The notes under the pieces were generated by a model that saw only the letters and a list, made by a program, of their open reading frames with translations, did no database searches and was not told the origin of the DNA. DNA of 27,840 nt from assembly GCF_040096285.1 (NCBI RefSeq), contig NZ_JBBMEY010000026.1, forward strand, positions 1-27,840, given 5' to 3'. Each line of letters opens with the position of its first letter. The stretch's first letter is position 1. The stretch is from Ruminococcoides intestinihominis. Lineage in GTDB: Bacteria; Bacillota; Clostridia; Oscillospirales; Acutalibacteraceae. This document shows, in pieces, positions 1-7,665 of this stretch. A program made the translations under genes and the position numbers.

Positions 1-4
1 TCTG

Positions 5-170
5 GACATCAATGATGTCCCCTACACCTGTGAGTCATAGTTTCATATAATTTTATGGTATATATTCTCACTACAAATTTGCCTTTAACCACAATCAAAA
101 TAAAAAAGACAAACCCCAATTTATACTACTGATTTGTCTTAACCAACAGACAAAATCGAAAAGCAAAAAT
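5..170 (-). repeat. Dispersed intergenic repeat, left copy
   Basis: Positions 5-31 are identical to the reverse complement of 27814-27840, and positions 75-168 align, with substitutions and small gaps, to the reverse complement of about 27678-27772. The outer block contains a 17-base perfect palindrome (GGACATCAATGATGTCC, 4-20). The body holds two degenerate tandem units, whose shared 20-mers (read on the minus strand) lie at 82-101 and 137-156. The copy sits immediately beyond the htrA terminator. No coding potential is visible. The outer part probably continues beyond the window. Confidence 0.8.
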
Positions 171-186
171 TTTATATGAAAGTGAA

Positions 187-217
187 AATAGCCGATAGGG
201 GATACCTATCGGCTATT
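187..217 (-). terminator. Terminator after htrA
   Basis: A 13-bp perfect stem (187-199 with 205-217) encloses a 5-base loop. On the minus strand it is followed by TTTT and then a pyrimidine-rich run. It lies 35 bases after the htrA stop and closes the regulator-kinase-protease operon. Confidence 0.75.
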
Positions 218-251
218 GTGTTGTAAAACTTAGTATTTGACTTAATTTAAA

Positions 252-1901
252 TTACTTCTGGGTTTCACCTTTATCGGCTACAAGGGTAACATTGATTGTA
301 GCAGTTTTGCTATTGCTTGGGTTGGAGCTGTCAACCTTACAGATTTCAACATTAATTTTGTCACCGACTTTATGTTTGGCAAGAACTGAATAAACCTGAT
401 TAAATGTTTTAACTCTTGTGCCGTCAACCTTAGTAATAATGTTCTTAGGTTTTGCACTTGAATTAGCAAAACTACCGTCATCGGCAATTTCTGTAATCAA
501 GATACCCTGAGGAATACCAAGAGCAGTAGAAGCAGTTTCGTCAACTGCAACACCCACAATACCCAGTCTTACTCTGTTTTCAACATAACCGTATTTAATA
601 ATATTGTTTACAATTGTTTCTACAGTATCGGTAGGAATTGCAAAACCCATACCTTCATATGTTGCAGAGTTAATCTTAGCAGTTGTAATGCCTATTACTT
701 CACCGTAAAGGTTACATAATGGACCACCACTGTTGCCCGGATTTACCGCTGCATCTGTCTGAATATATGATACTGTACTGTCGTCTAATGTTCTGTCCTT
801 AGCCGAAACAATACCCTTAGTTAAGCTATTTTGAAAGTCAAGTCCACCGGGATTGCCAACTGCAATAATATCTTCACCGACTTGAAGATGACTTTTCTTA
901 ACAAAGTGTACAGGCTTCAGATTTTTACCTTTAATTTTAAGAACTGCAAGGTCTGTACGGGTATCATATCCAACAACATTAGCAGTATATTTTTTGCCAT
1001 CATTATTGATTACCTGGTATTTGTATGCTGTCTTGCTGTCACCGATAACATGACTGTTTGTAACAATATAACCGTCACTACTAACAATAATACCTGTACC
1101 CTGACCCTCAGCATTTTCTTCACTTGAGATTTTATCTTCAAAAGTTAGAATTGCTACTGTAGAGTCGGAAACCTTTTCATAAGCTGATTGTGCTGACTTT
1201 TCACCACTTGACTTAGTATCAATAATAATGCCATCAAAGTTTTTGTCTGTGTAGTTCTTTGCAGTATTACTTGTAGTTGTTGTACTGTTTACTGCATTTT
1301 TTACAAGGTCATTATAGTATTGGTCAAATGTATAGTCAGAGGTGTAGTCGCCACCTGCAGGGTTTGTAGCTTGTTGTTCATACATATTGCCACTTGTATT
1401 GCCCTCAACCTTAACCGATAATCCTTTGCTACCTGTCAATACAGAATAAGCAAAGAAACCGCCTGTCATAATAAGTACAGTTACAATAACGGTTATCAGG
1501 ATTGTTACACCTTTTTTGGAGCTTTTTTTCTGTACAGTAGGTACATTGAATTTACCCACAACATTTTTTTCAATATTTTCTGAGTTGTCGGTAGTTTCAA
1601 TAGGCTTAGGGTCGCTTAGAAAAGCACTGTTATTCAGCTTTTCTTCGGTAGGCTTTGCAGCTACAACGGTTTTTTCTTTCTTTGGTGTAAAAGAAAATGT
1701 ATCGTCAGGTCGGTTAGGTCTTTCCTCACCAACAGTAAAGATTGGCATTTCTTTTACAGGTGAAGGCTTTTTATCGGTACAAAATCTGTTAGCTACACCG
1801 TTAAAGCCACCATCCTTAGTTTTTTTCTGTAATTCCGGCAATGGCTCCGGAATAGGAGCAGGTGCCGGATTATTTAATTCAAAATCATTATTGTTTTCCA
1901 T
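252..1901 (-). CDS. htrA: HtrA/DegP-family membrane serine protease
   Basis: 549-residue HtrA-type quality-control protease that would degrade or refold misfolded proteins on the outer face of the membrane. A long proline- and charge-rich cytoplasmic N-terminus (about 1-130) precedes one membrane helix (about 131-155) and a Ser/Thr/Asn-rich linker. The trypsin-like domain (about 240-430) shows the full triad: His284 in TNSHV, Asp317 in TDLAV and Ser391 in the GNSGGP motif. A single PDZ domain (about 445-540) follows. This is the usual Gram-positive membrane-anchored layout. It is the last gene of an operon, 24 bases after the sensor kinase, so it is probably a target or partner of that system, as htrA/htrB are for CssRS in Bacillus (analogy, not proof). 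The ribosome binding site is weak (AAGAGAA). Which HtrA paralogue it is cannot be told. Confidence 0.95.
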   Translation of the reverse strand: MENNNDFELNNPAPAPIPEPLPELQKKTKDGGFNGVANRFCTDKKPSPVKEMPIFTVGEERPNRPDDTFSFTPKKEKTVVAAKPTEEKLNNSAFLSDPKPIETTDNSENIEKNVVGKFNVPTVQKKSSKKGVTILITVIVTVLIMTGGFFAYSVLTGSKGLSVKVEGNTSGNMYEQQATNPAGGDYTSDYTFDQYYNDLVKNAVNSTTTTSNTAKNYTDKNFDGIIIDTKSSGEKSAQSAYEKVSDSTVAILTFEDKISSEENAEGQGTGIIVSSDGYIVTNSHVIGDSKTAYKYQVINNDGKKYTANVVGYDTRTDLAVLKIKGKNLKPVHFVKKSHLQVGEDIIAVGNPGGLDFQNSLTKGIVSAKDRTLDDSTVSYIQTDAAVNPGNSGGPLCNLYGEVIGITTAKINSATYEGMGFAIPTDTVETIVNNIIKYGYVENRVRLGIVGVAVDETASTALGIPQGILITEIADDGSFANSSAKPKNIITKVDGTRVKTFNQVYSVLAKHKVGDKINVEICKVDSSNPSNSKTATINVTLVADKGETQK

Positions 1902-1925
1902 ATATATTTCTCTTACTTCTAAAAA

Positions 1926-3377
1926 TTATTTGTTAGGTATCCAGAAAGCAAAACAGGTTTCCTTGTCAATTTCACTGGTAACATTAATTTCACCACCATG
2001 TAGATTGATAATAGTTTTTACAAGGTAAAGACCAAGTCCCATGGACTTTTTGTCCTCACTTCTTGATTTGTCTGTTTTGTAGAATTTATCAAAGATAAAC
2101 GGTAAATCTTTCTGTGAAATACCCTTACCTGAATTTTTAACACTAAAGTAAAGCTTATCACCTTTACTTTCAGCATGGAAAGTGATTTCTCCACCCTGTG
2201 GTGTAAACTTTGTAGCGTTTTCAATTAGGTTATAAAGAACTTGATGTAGTAATGCTTGGTCACCGTAAACAGAAAGACCATCAGCAGTTTCAAGTCCTAC
2301 AATTTCAATTTTCTTTTCTTCCAGTCTGTCTTCAAATGTTAGAAGAATATTTACAATGGTGGAAATTAAGGAGAATTTAGTTTTGTAAATTGTAGTCTTG
2401 CCGCTGTCAATTCTTGCAAGGCTTAGCATTGAGGCAACAAGTCCTGAAAGTCTGGATATTTCTTCAGAAACAATAGTTAGGTAGTGTTTCTGTTTACTTT
2501 CCGGAATAGTGCCGTCAAGAATACCGTCAATAAAACCTGCAATAGTGGTCATAGGTGTCTTTAATTCGTGACTTATGTTTGCGATAAAGTCTCTTCTGAC
2601 AGATTCTTCCTTGTCAAGAGCATCAGCCATATCGTTAAAGGCTCTGGTTAGCTGACCAACTTCATCCTTACCTTTTACAGGAATACGACCTGAAAAATCA
2701 CCCTTTGCAAATTTCTTGGCTTGTTCACTCATTTGCTTTAACTGTTTAGATTGAGTGTAAGAGAAGACACCGGCTAATAAGCAAGATACAAGTACAGAAG
2801 CCAAAACTGCATAAATAAGGATTTGGAAAATTTGATTAGGTAATCCATTTTCTATTGTATGTTCAGGTACACAAACAAAGATATAACCGGCTATTGCTAT
2901 ATCTTTATTTTTATCTTCGGCTAATTTTAACTTAAAAGGTGAGGCAACAGTTAGCTTTGTGTCACTATAGAAAAAGTCTGTTTTTGTTTCACTTTCGTAA
3001 TACTGGTCTTTTATCAGTGCATTGGTTACATAAAAAGGCATTTGATAGCCTTTTTTGATGTTTTTGTCCGGCCTTGTAATTTTGTAAACCGTACCTGCTG
3101 CATCTGTAATAATAAGATTGTAAGAATTGTTTTTGCTTAAATCAATCATAAGGTTAAAGGTTTCTTGGTCTTTAACTTCAAGCTGACCGTTATTATTTTC
3201 CAGAGCTTTTGTGGTTAACAAAACATAGGAATTAAGGTCTTCCTTAGCTTTTTTTAGGTTTCTTGTATCCCAAAACTGATTGACAAAAACCATAAGAAAA
3301 GTGCCTAGTATAATAAAGGCTATTAATATGATACCCATTGTTATGGATAGGTATTTTTTAAACAAAGAAATTTTCAT
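1926..3377 (-). CDS. Membrane sensor histidine kinase
   Basis: 483-residue orthodox sensor kinase. An N-terminal membrane helix (about 11-33) and a second one (about 183-206) flank an extracytoplasmic sensor region of about 150 residues with no recognised fold. A HAMP linker follows (about 207-258), then the dimerisation/phosphoacceptor helix with His270 in the ISHELKTP motif. The ATPase domain has its N box around NLIENATK (383-390) and the G boxes (GKGI 417-420, MGLGLYLV 446-453). It autophosphorylates and passes phosphate to the regulator encoded just upstream; the regulator stop and this start share one base (TAATG), so the two are translationally coupled. htrA follows directly, which points to envelope or secretion stress as the stimulus. 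The ligand is not visible from sequence. Confidence 0.95.
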   Translation of the reverse strand: MKISLFKKYLSITMGIILIAFIILGTFLMVFVNQFWDTRNLKKAKEDLNSYVLLTTKALENNNGQLEVKDQETFNLMIDLSKNNSYNLIITDAAGTVYKITRPDKNIKKGYQMPFYVTNALIKDQYYESETKTDFFYSDTKLTVASPFKLKLAEDKNKDIAIAGYIFVCVPEHTIENGLPNQIFQILIYAVLASVLVSCLLAGVFSYTQSKQLKQMSEQAKKFAKGDFSGRIPVKGKDEVGQLTRAFNDMADALDKEESVRRDFIANISHELKTPMTTIAGFIDGILDGTIPESKQKHYLTIVSEEISRLSGLVASMLSLARIDSGKTTIYKTKFSLISTIVNILLTFEDRLEEKKIEIVGLETADGLSVYGDQALLHQVLYNLIENATKFTPQGGEITFHAESKGDKLYFSVKNSGKGISQKDLPFIFDKFYKTDKSRSEDKKSMGLGLYLVKTIINLHGGEINVTSEIDKETCFAFWIPNK

Positions 3378-4066
3378 TATTTTGCGTCAAACTTGTATCC
3401 GACACCCCATACAGTCTTAAGACTCCATTGATCGGATACACCGTTAATTTTTTCTCTTAGTCTTTTAATATGTACATCAACTGTACGGCTGTCACCGTAA
3501 TAATCAAAACCCCATACTTTGTCCAAAAGTTGGTCTCTTGTAAATACCTTGTTAGGGTTACTTGCTAAATAGTAAAGAAGTTCCATTTCTTTTGGTGGAG
3601 TATCAATGTACTTACCGTCAACTCTAAGTTCATAATTAGTTAGGTTTATAGAAAGTTTATCCCAATTGATTTCCTTAACTTTTTCTTTTTCTTCGCTAGT
3701 ACTTGTTCTTCTAAGTACTGCGTGAATACGAGCAATAACTTCCTTTGCTTCAAAAGGCTTAATAATGTAGTCATCGGCACCTAGTTCAAGTCCCAGAATT
3801 TTATCAAAAAGTTCACCTTTGGCAGTTAACATAATGATAGGTCTGTTGCTTGTTTTACGAATTTCCTTACAAACCTGCCAACCGTCCATCTTAGGCAGCA
3901 TAATATCAAGCAAAACAAGGTCAGGTTGTTCTCTGTTGAAAAGTTCAACAGCCTGTTCACCGTCATTGGCTATTACAACCTGATAGTCATCTCTTTCAAT
4001 ATATAAACGCAAAAGTTCGCAAATGTTGACATCATCATCAACAACCAATATTTTTTCTTTGCTCAT
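3377..4066 (-). CDS. OmpR/PhoB-family response regulator
   Basis: 229-residue winged-helix response regulator. The receiver domain (1-120) has the acidic pair at 10-12 (VVDDD), the phosphoacceptor Asp54 in DLVLLDIMLPKMDG, Thr81 and Lys103 in IIKPF. The C-terminal OmpR-type DNA-binding domain (about 130-229) shows the typical SRTVDVHIKRLREKI recognition-helix region and a YKF ending. It is the first gene of the operon with the kinase and htrA, under a clear sigma-A promoter. The start follows AGAGGG. It probably activates its own operon, but no direct-repeat binding site was identified with confidence. Confidence 0.95.
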   Translation of the reverse strand: MSKEKILVVDDDVNICELLRLYIERDDYQVVIANDGEQAVELFNREQPDLVLLDIMLPKMDGWQVCKEIRKTSNRPIIMLTAKGELFDKILGLELGADDYIIKPFEAKEVIARIHAVLRRTSTSEEKEKVKEINWDKLSINLTNYELRVDGKYIDTPPKEMELLYYLASNPNKVFTRDQLLDKVWGFDYYGDSRTVDVHIKRLREKINGVSDQWSLKTVWGVGYKFDAK

Positions 4067-4139
4067 TGTTTCCCTCTTTTCGATTTTTATTTCAAAAATC
4101 CTTTTCTTTAAAATAGTACAAACTATCCCTTATAACTAC

Positions 4140-4167
4140 ATTATAATATAAAATTAGAAAATTTCAA
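4140..4167 (-). promoter_or_regulatory. Sigma-A promoter of the regulator-kinase-htrA operon
   Basis: On the minus strand, TTGAAA (4162-4167) is separated by 16 bases from a perfect TATAAT (4140-4145). It lies between the aminotransferase terminator and the regulator start, with a leader of about 65 bases. Confidence 0.75.
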
Positions 4168-4200
4168 TGAATATTATTTAAAATCTGATTTATTTTTAAT

Positions 4201-4237
4201 AAAAAATAACATCACTTGCATTTTACAAGTGATGTTA
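4201..4237 (-). terminator. Terminator after the DegT-family aminotransferase
   Basis: A 12-bp perfect stem (4207-4218 with 4226-4237) with a 7-base loop is followed on the minus strand by six T residues. It starts 15 bases after the aminotransferase stop and separates that gene from the two-component operon. Confidence 0.9.
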
Positions 4238-4251
4238 CAGAAGTTTTACTG

Positions 4252-5469
4252 TTAATTTTCTTCAGCAGTCAGTTCAGCATAAACTTTTTTGAATGTATCA
4301 ATTACATATTGTGCATCATCAAAGCTCATTTTACTGTTCATTGGTAATGTTAGCTGATTCTTGTGCATATTGTATGCGTTAGGATAATCGGTAATGTCAA
4401 AACCCTTTACTTTATAAGCAGTAAGCATTGGTAAAGGCTTAAAGTGTACATTACACATAACACCGTTTTCAGCCATCTTGTGGTAGAATTTATTTCTAAA
4501 TTCAGCACCTTTACCTAGAAATCTTACAAAGTAAAGGTGACCTGATGAACGGCTGTTCTCATCATGATGATTTAGTACCTGTAGGTTCATATCCTTAAAT
4601 GCCTCATTGTACATATCAATCATCTTGTGTCTTTTATCAAGAATTTCATCATATCTGCTAAGTTGTGCAAGACCTAAAGCACCCAGCACATCAGGCATAT
4701 TACATTTATACTGTGTATCTACTACATCATATTCCCAAGAAGTACCATGGTTTTTAGCAAAGGCATCCTTAGTTTGTCCATGTAGAGAAAGTAGCATATA
4801 TTGCTTATATAGTGCCTCATTGTCAATGCCTTTGTGGTTACGCCAAGTAACTGCACCACCTTCGGCAGTAGTCATATTCTTAACTGCATGGAAAGAAAAG
4901 TTAGTAAAGTCAGCTACAGAACCACACTTTTTGCCGTTTCTCATAGCACCAAAAGCATGAGCACCATCAGCCATAACAATAATTCTGTCAAAAGCATCTT
5001 GAATAGGACTGTTAGGCTTGAACAAATCTTTCTTGCTTTCTACAATGTCAAAGATTGTGTCATAGTCACACATAACACCGGCAAGGTCAACAGGAATAAT
5101 AACCTTAGTCTTTTCGGTAATGGCATTGGCCATTTTGTTGTAATCCATTTCAAATGAATTTTCTTTACAGTCTATCATTACAGGTGTAGCACCAACATGA
5201 CAGATAACAGAAGCAGAGGCTGTGTATGTGTATGCAGGTACAATAACCTCATCCCCAGGGCCTACCCCTAAAATTCTAAGTGTCATTTCGGCACAAGCAG
5301 TTTGACTGTTTAAACATACTGCAATATCTGTATTACACCAATTTGCAATGCCTTTTTCAAAGGCTTTTGTTTTTGGTCCGGTTGTAATCCATCCTGATTT
5401 TAATACTTCTACAACAGCATCAATCTCTGTCTGTGTAATATCAGGAGGAGAAAAAGGTATATTTCTCAT
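4252..5469 (-). CDS. DegT/DnrJ/EryC1/StrS-family PLP aminotransferase
   Basis: 405-residue PLP-dependent aminotransferase of the family that aminates keto-sugars made by nucleotide-sugar dehydratases. Family signatures are the opening IPFSPPDI and GWITTGPKTKAFE, the cofactor-contacting Asp168 in MADGAHAFGA, and the Schiff-base lysine Lys197 in FSFHAVKNMTTAEGGA. Length is normal for the family. The open frame extends 8 codons upstream to a TTG at 5491-5493, but that extension contains the ribosome binding site (GTGAGGA), so the ATG at 5467-5469 is preferred. It is monocistronic, with its own promoter and terminator. The keto-sugar substrate is unknown; the CapD-like dehydratase at 11724 is a possible source but lies in a separate operon. 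Confidence 0.92.
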   Translation of the reverse strand: MRNIPFSPPDITQTEIDAVVEVLKSGWITTGPKTKAFEKGIANWCNTDIAVCLNSQTACAEMTLRILGVGPGDEVIVPAYTYTASASVICHVGATPVMIDCKENSFEMDYNKMANAITEKTKVIIPVDLAGVMCDYDTIFDIVESKKDLFKPNSPIQDAFDRIIVMADGAHAFGAMRNGKKCGSVADFTNFSFHAVKNMTTAEGGAVTWRNHKGIDNEALYKQYMLLSLHGQTKDAFAKNHGTSWEYDVVDTQYKCNMPDVLGALGLAQLSRYDEILDKRHKMIDMYNEAFKDMNLQVLNHHDENSRSSGHLYFVRFLGKGAEFRNKFYHKMAENGVMCNVHFKPLPMLTAYKVKGFDITDYPNAYNMHKNQLTLPMNSKMSFDDAQYVIDTFKKVYAELTAEEN

Positions 5470-5519
5470 AAATAAATCCTCACTTAATGACAAATTGTCA
5501 AAATACCTATATAGGAGTG

Positions 5520-5548
5520 ATTATACTACTATTATTTCCAAGTGTAAA
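5520..5548 (-). promoter_or_regulatory. Sigma-A promoter of the aminotransferase gene
   Basis: On the minus strand, TTTACA (5543-5548) is separated by 17 bases from a perfect TATAAT (5520-5525). The leader to the preferred ATG is about 45 bases. Confidence 0.75.
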
Positions 5549-5623
5549 GTAAAGGTATAGAAATATATGTAAAATGTTGCTTTTAGTCGAATATTTATGT
5601 GTGGAAATTTACGAAAATATACA

Positions 5624-5660
5624 AAAAACAGAAGCCTTTTTATGTAAGACTTCTGTTTTT
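5624..5660 (-). terminator. Terminator after spoIIID
   Basis: An 11-bp stem (5624-5634 with 5650-5660) with a 15-base loop. The A-rich left arm supplies a T run on the minus strand. It lies 22 bases after the spoIIID stop. Confidence 0.65.
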
Positions 5661-5682
5661 ATAATGTGATATTTTGTTTTGT

Positions 5683-5952
5683 TTATGTATTTTCTCTTTG
5701 CTTTCTAAGGTTAAGATACTTGTTTTTTGTGGCAATTCCACCACGGATATGACGCTCACTTTTATTTATTTCAAGAACTTTTTTTACATCAAGGTATAGC
5801 GATGGGTTGATTTTTTGTAATCTTGAAGATACATCTTTGTGAACGGTACTTTTGCTAATGCCGAATTTTTTGGCAGTTTGCCGTACAGTATCTCCACTTT
5901 CTGCAATATAATTGCCTAGGGTAACAGCTCGTTCTTCCACAATTCCTTTCAC
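5683..5952 (-). CDS. spoIIID: Sporulation transcriptional regulator SpoIIID
   Basis: 89-residue mother-cell DNA-binding protein that activates and represses sigma-E- and sigma-K-period genes during endospore formation. The family is recognisable along its length: the opening GIVEERAVTLGNYI, the helix-turn-helix (about 22-42, AKKFGISKSTVHKDV), SSRLQKINP, and the basic tail SERHIRGGIATKNKYL. Length matches the family (about 80-95). The start is a GTG at 5950-5952 behind a GGGAGGG site 7 bases away; an overlapping ATG two bases upstream runs straight into TGA and cannot be the start. A sigma-E-like site lies upstream, fitting the known mother-cell control in Bacillus. It follows the metallophosphoesterase by 60 bases. 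Confidence 0.96.
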   Translation of the reverse strand: MKGIVEERAVTLGNYIAESGDTVRQTAKKFGISKSTVHKDVSSRLQKINPSLYLDVKKVLEINKSERHIRGGIATKNKYLNLRKQRENT

Positions 5953-5980
5953 ATATTAACCCTCCCTTTAAGGATAGTTA

Positions 5981-6010
5981 AATTTATGCTATGAGAATTT
6001 CTTTTATTAC
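5981..6010 (-). promoter_or_regulatory. Possible sigma-E-type promoter of spoIIID
   Basis: On the minus strand, GTAATAAA (6003-6010) is separated by 14 bases from CATAAATT (5981-5988), resembling the sigma-E consensus (about GTCATATT, then CATACAMT). Placement suits spoIIID, with a leader of about 25 bases. The match is imperfect and the DNA is A/T-rich, so this is tentative. Confidence 0.35.
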
Positions 6011-6012
6011 TG

Positions 6013-6879
6013 TTATTTGCCCTTAATTGTAACTACCGTAACATCAAGTGGATTGAAAAATCTTGGAATACCTCTTGAGGTGTTTAGTCCGGAAGTGATG
6101 ATTAGGTTAACATTTTTTTCTTTAAAGTAGCCTTTGGTGTATTTTGGAAAGTAACCTTGTTCCGGAGCATATACACCACCGATAAATGGAATTCTAATTA
6201 TGCCACCATGAGTATGACCTGAAATCATTAGGTCAATGTTGTAGTCTTTAAATGACCAAGTGTAGCACTCAGGCTTATGACAAAGTAAAATTGAGAAATG
6301 ACTGTTATTCTCTTGCTTTAGATAGCTTTGAAACAGCTTATTTTCGTCATTGTTGTAGTCAGGTGCATAGTATTCAAAGAACGGATAGTCCTTTATACCT
6401 GCTATTGTTAATTTATCACCTGACTTAGTTTTGTAGTCTACCATTTTATTGTCTAGTAGAGTAATACCTGTTTCAGAAATTTTCTTTTCAAATGACTTTA
6501 GTTTATCTTTTAGTCCTACTTCGTGATTACCCAGTGCATAATATGTTGGGTATTTTTTTGCTAAACTTTTACAGATAGAAATTACACTGTCATAATTATC
6601 AGAGCCTTTTTCTACCATATCACCCACAATACAAACTATCTCAGGGTTTGCATTATCAATTTTCTTAATAAGTCTTTTGTTGTCTTTGCCAACAAAACCA
6701 CCTTCAGTATCAGAGATTACAACCATCTTTACCGAACCTTTGATTTTGTTAGTTTCAACAGTATAATTGCTATAGGTTAAACAGTAGTTGCTATATATTA
6801 TGTTGCCTATTATAAATAGAATAATTGCAAGAAAAATGCAAAGTAAGGTAAAAGCAACCTTATGTTTCTTAATCTTCAT
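6013..6879 (-). CDS. Membrane-anchored calcineurin-like metallophosphoesterase (YkuE/YaeI-like)
   Basis: 288-residue phosphoesterase. A membrane anchor (about 8-30) is followed by the calcineurin-like fold, which places the catalytic domain outside. Motifs seen: VVISDTEGG (54-61), VGDMV (85-89), LGNHE (116-120), a His in LLCHKPE (His201) and SGHTHGG (220-226). The first motif is usually DxH; here it is Asp57-Thr-Glu59, so one metal ligand is changed. The end (GLNTSRGIPRFFNP) is typical of the YkuE/YaeI group, whose members act on phospholipids or cell-envelope phosphates; the substrate here is unknown. The frame extends to a TTG 45 bases upstream, but the ATG at 6877-6879 has a GGTGG site 5 bases away and is preferred. 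spoIIID lies downstream on the same strand. Confidence 0.88.
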   Translation of the reverse strand: MKIKKHKVAFTLLCIFLAIILFIIGNIIYSNYCLTYSNYTVETNKIKGSVKMVVISDTEGGFVGKDNKRLIKKIDNANPEIVCIVGDMVEKGSDNYDSVISICKSLAKKYPTYYALGNHEVGLKDKLKSFEKKISETGITLLDNKMVDYKTKSGDKLTIAGIKDYPFFEYYAPDYNNDENKLFQSYLKQENNSHFSILLCHKPECYTWSFKDYNIDLMISGHTHGGIIRIPFIGGVYAPEQGYFPKYTKGYFKEKNVNLIITSGLNTSRGIPRFFNPLDVTVVTIKGK

Positions 6880-6895
6880 ATATACCACCAAAAAT

Positions 6896-6924
6896 ATTTT
6901 ATCACTGTTTTTTGTAATATGCAA
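6896..6924 (-). promoter_or_regulatory. Possible sigma-A promoter of the metallophosphoesterase gene
   Basis: On the minus strand, TTGCAT (6919-6924) is separated by 17 bases from TAAAAT (6896-6901). It would give a very short leader of about 10 bases, just enough for the GGTGG site. Moderate match only. Confidence 0.4.
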
Positions 6925-7057
6925 AAAACTATGAAAAATAATATGGTAAATTTGAACTTTATATGTTACAATTAATTTGCATATTTAAAAATAGAATTTG
7001 TATAAATTTTGATTTTGATATAGTTTTTAGCTATAGCAAACATAAATAATAAGTATT

Positions 7058-7085
7058 TTGTATATACTAAAAGCTATGGTAAAAT
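7058..7085 (+). promoter_or_regulatory. Possible promoter of the CYTH-metF-metH operon
   Basis: TTGTAT (7058-7063) is separated by 16 bases from TAAAAT (7080-7085). Two similar AGCTATRG motifs lie nearby (7030-7037 and 7071-7078), one of them in the spacer, and could be a regulator site. No SAM or cobalamin riboswitch was recognised in the 250-base divergent region. Confidence 0.4.
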
Positions 7086-7130
7086 ACTAAATGTCTTAAA
7101 GATATTAATTAGAAAAGACAAGGTGAAAAA

Positions 7131-7643
7131 ATGAACGAACCCTTAGAGATAGAGAGAAAATGGCTGATTGAATATCCATCTGTTGATATGATGAAAAATA
7201 TGACAGATTATGATTATTCGGAAATTGAGCAAACCTATACTAACTATATGGAACATTCTGTTTACGGTAGAATTCGTAAAAGAGGTAAGAAAGGTAATTA
7301 TAAATTCTACAAAACTTTTAAGAAGAAGATTACCAACCTAACAAGAGTTGAATACGAAGATGAAATTACTGAGGAAGAATATAACAAAATAATGAAGCAT
7401 AAAAGAGAAGGCTTTAATACTATCAACAAGGTTCGTCATACTTTTATTTATGAAGGGTTAAAGTACGAAATAGATGTGTTTCCTTTTTGGAATGACAGAG
7501 CATTTATGGAGTGTGAGGTAAATAGTGAAGATGCAAAAATTCCTATTCCTCCTTGTGTAAAGGTTATTAAAGAAGTAACCGATGACAGCAGATATACTAA
7601 CTCAAACCTTGCACAAAAAATTATTACTGAGGATTTAAACTAA
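7131..7643 (+). CDS. CYTH-domain protein (triphosphate tunnel family)
   Basis: 170-residue single-domain CYTH protein. The hallmark ExExK motif is at the N-terminus (Glu6, Glu8, Lys10 in LEIERKWL), and the alternating basic and acidic strands that line a triphosphate tunnel follow (YGRIRKRGKKGNYKFYKTFK, then RVEYEDEITEEEY). Related proteins hydrolyse inorganic triphosphate or thiamine triphosphate, or cyclise ATP; most short bacterial ones are phosphatases. The start has AAGGTG 6 bases upstream. It is the first gene of the run leading into metF, 22 bases apart, but no obvious metabolic link to methionine synthesis is visible. The exact substrate is unknown. Confidence 0.85.
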   Translation: MNEPLEIERKWLIEYPSVDMMKNMTDYDYSEIEQTYTNYMEHSVYGRIRKRGKKGNYKFYKTFKKKITNLTRVEYEDEITEEEYNKIMKHKREGFNTINKVRHTFIYEGLKYEIDVFPFWNDRAFMECEVNSEDAKIPIPPCVKVIKEVTDDSRYTNSNLAQKIITEDLN

Positions 7644-7665
7644 GGAAAGATATAGAGGTATAATT

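Noticed and set aside
1516..2028. Long open frame on the plus strand opposite htrA
   Set aside because: Runs antisense through a well-supported gene, no ribosome binding site or family resemblance; typical shadow frame.
4252..5469. Aminotransferase as part of the capD-like sugar operon
   Set aside because: It is 6 kb away on the other strand with its own promoter and terminator; a shared pathway is possible but not shown.
5470..5493. TTG start for the aminotransferase
   Set aside because: The extension contains the ribosome binding site for the ATG at 5467-5469, which begins exactly where the family's conserved N-terminus does.
6880..7130. SAM or cobalamin riboswitch for the metF-metH operon
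   Set aside because: The region is very A/T-rich, lacks the GC-rich stems and the conserved B12-box or S-box sequences, and shows no terminator before the first gene.
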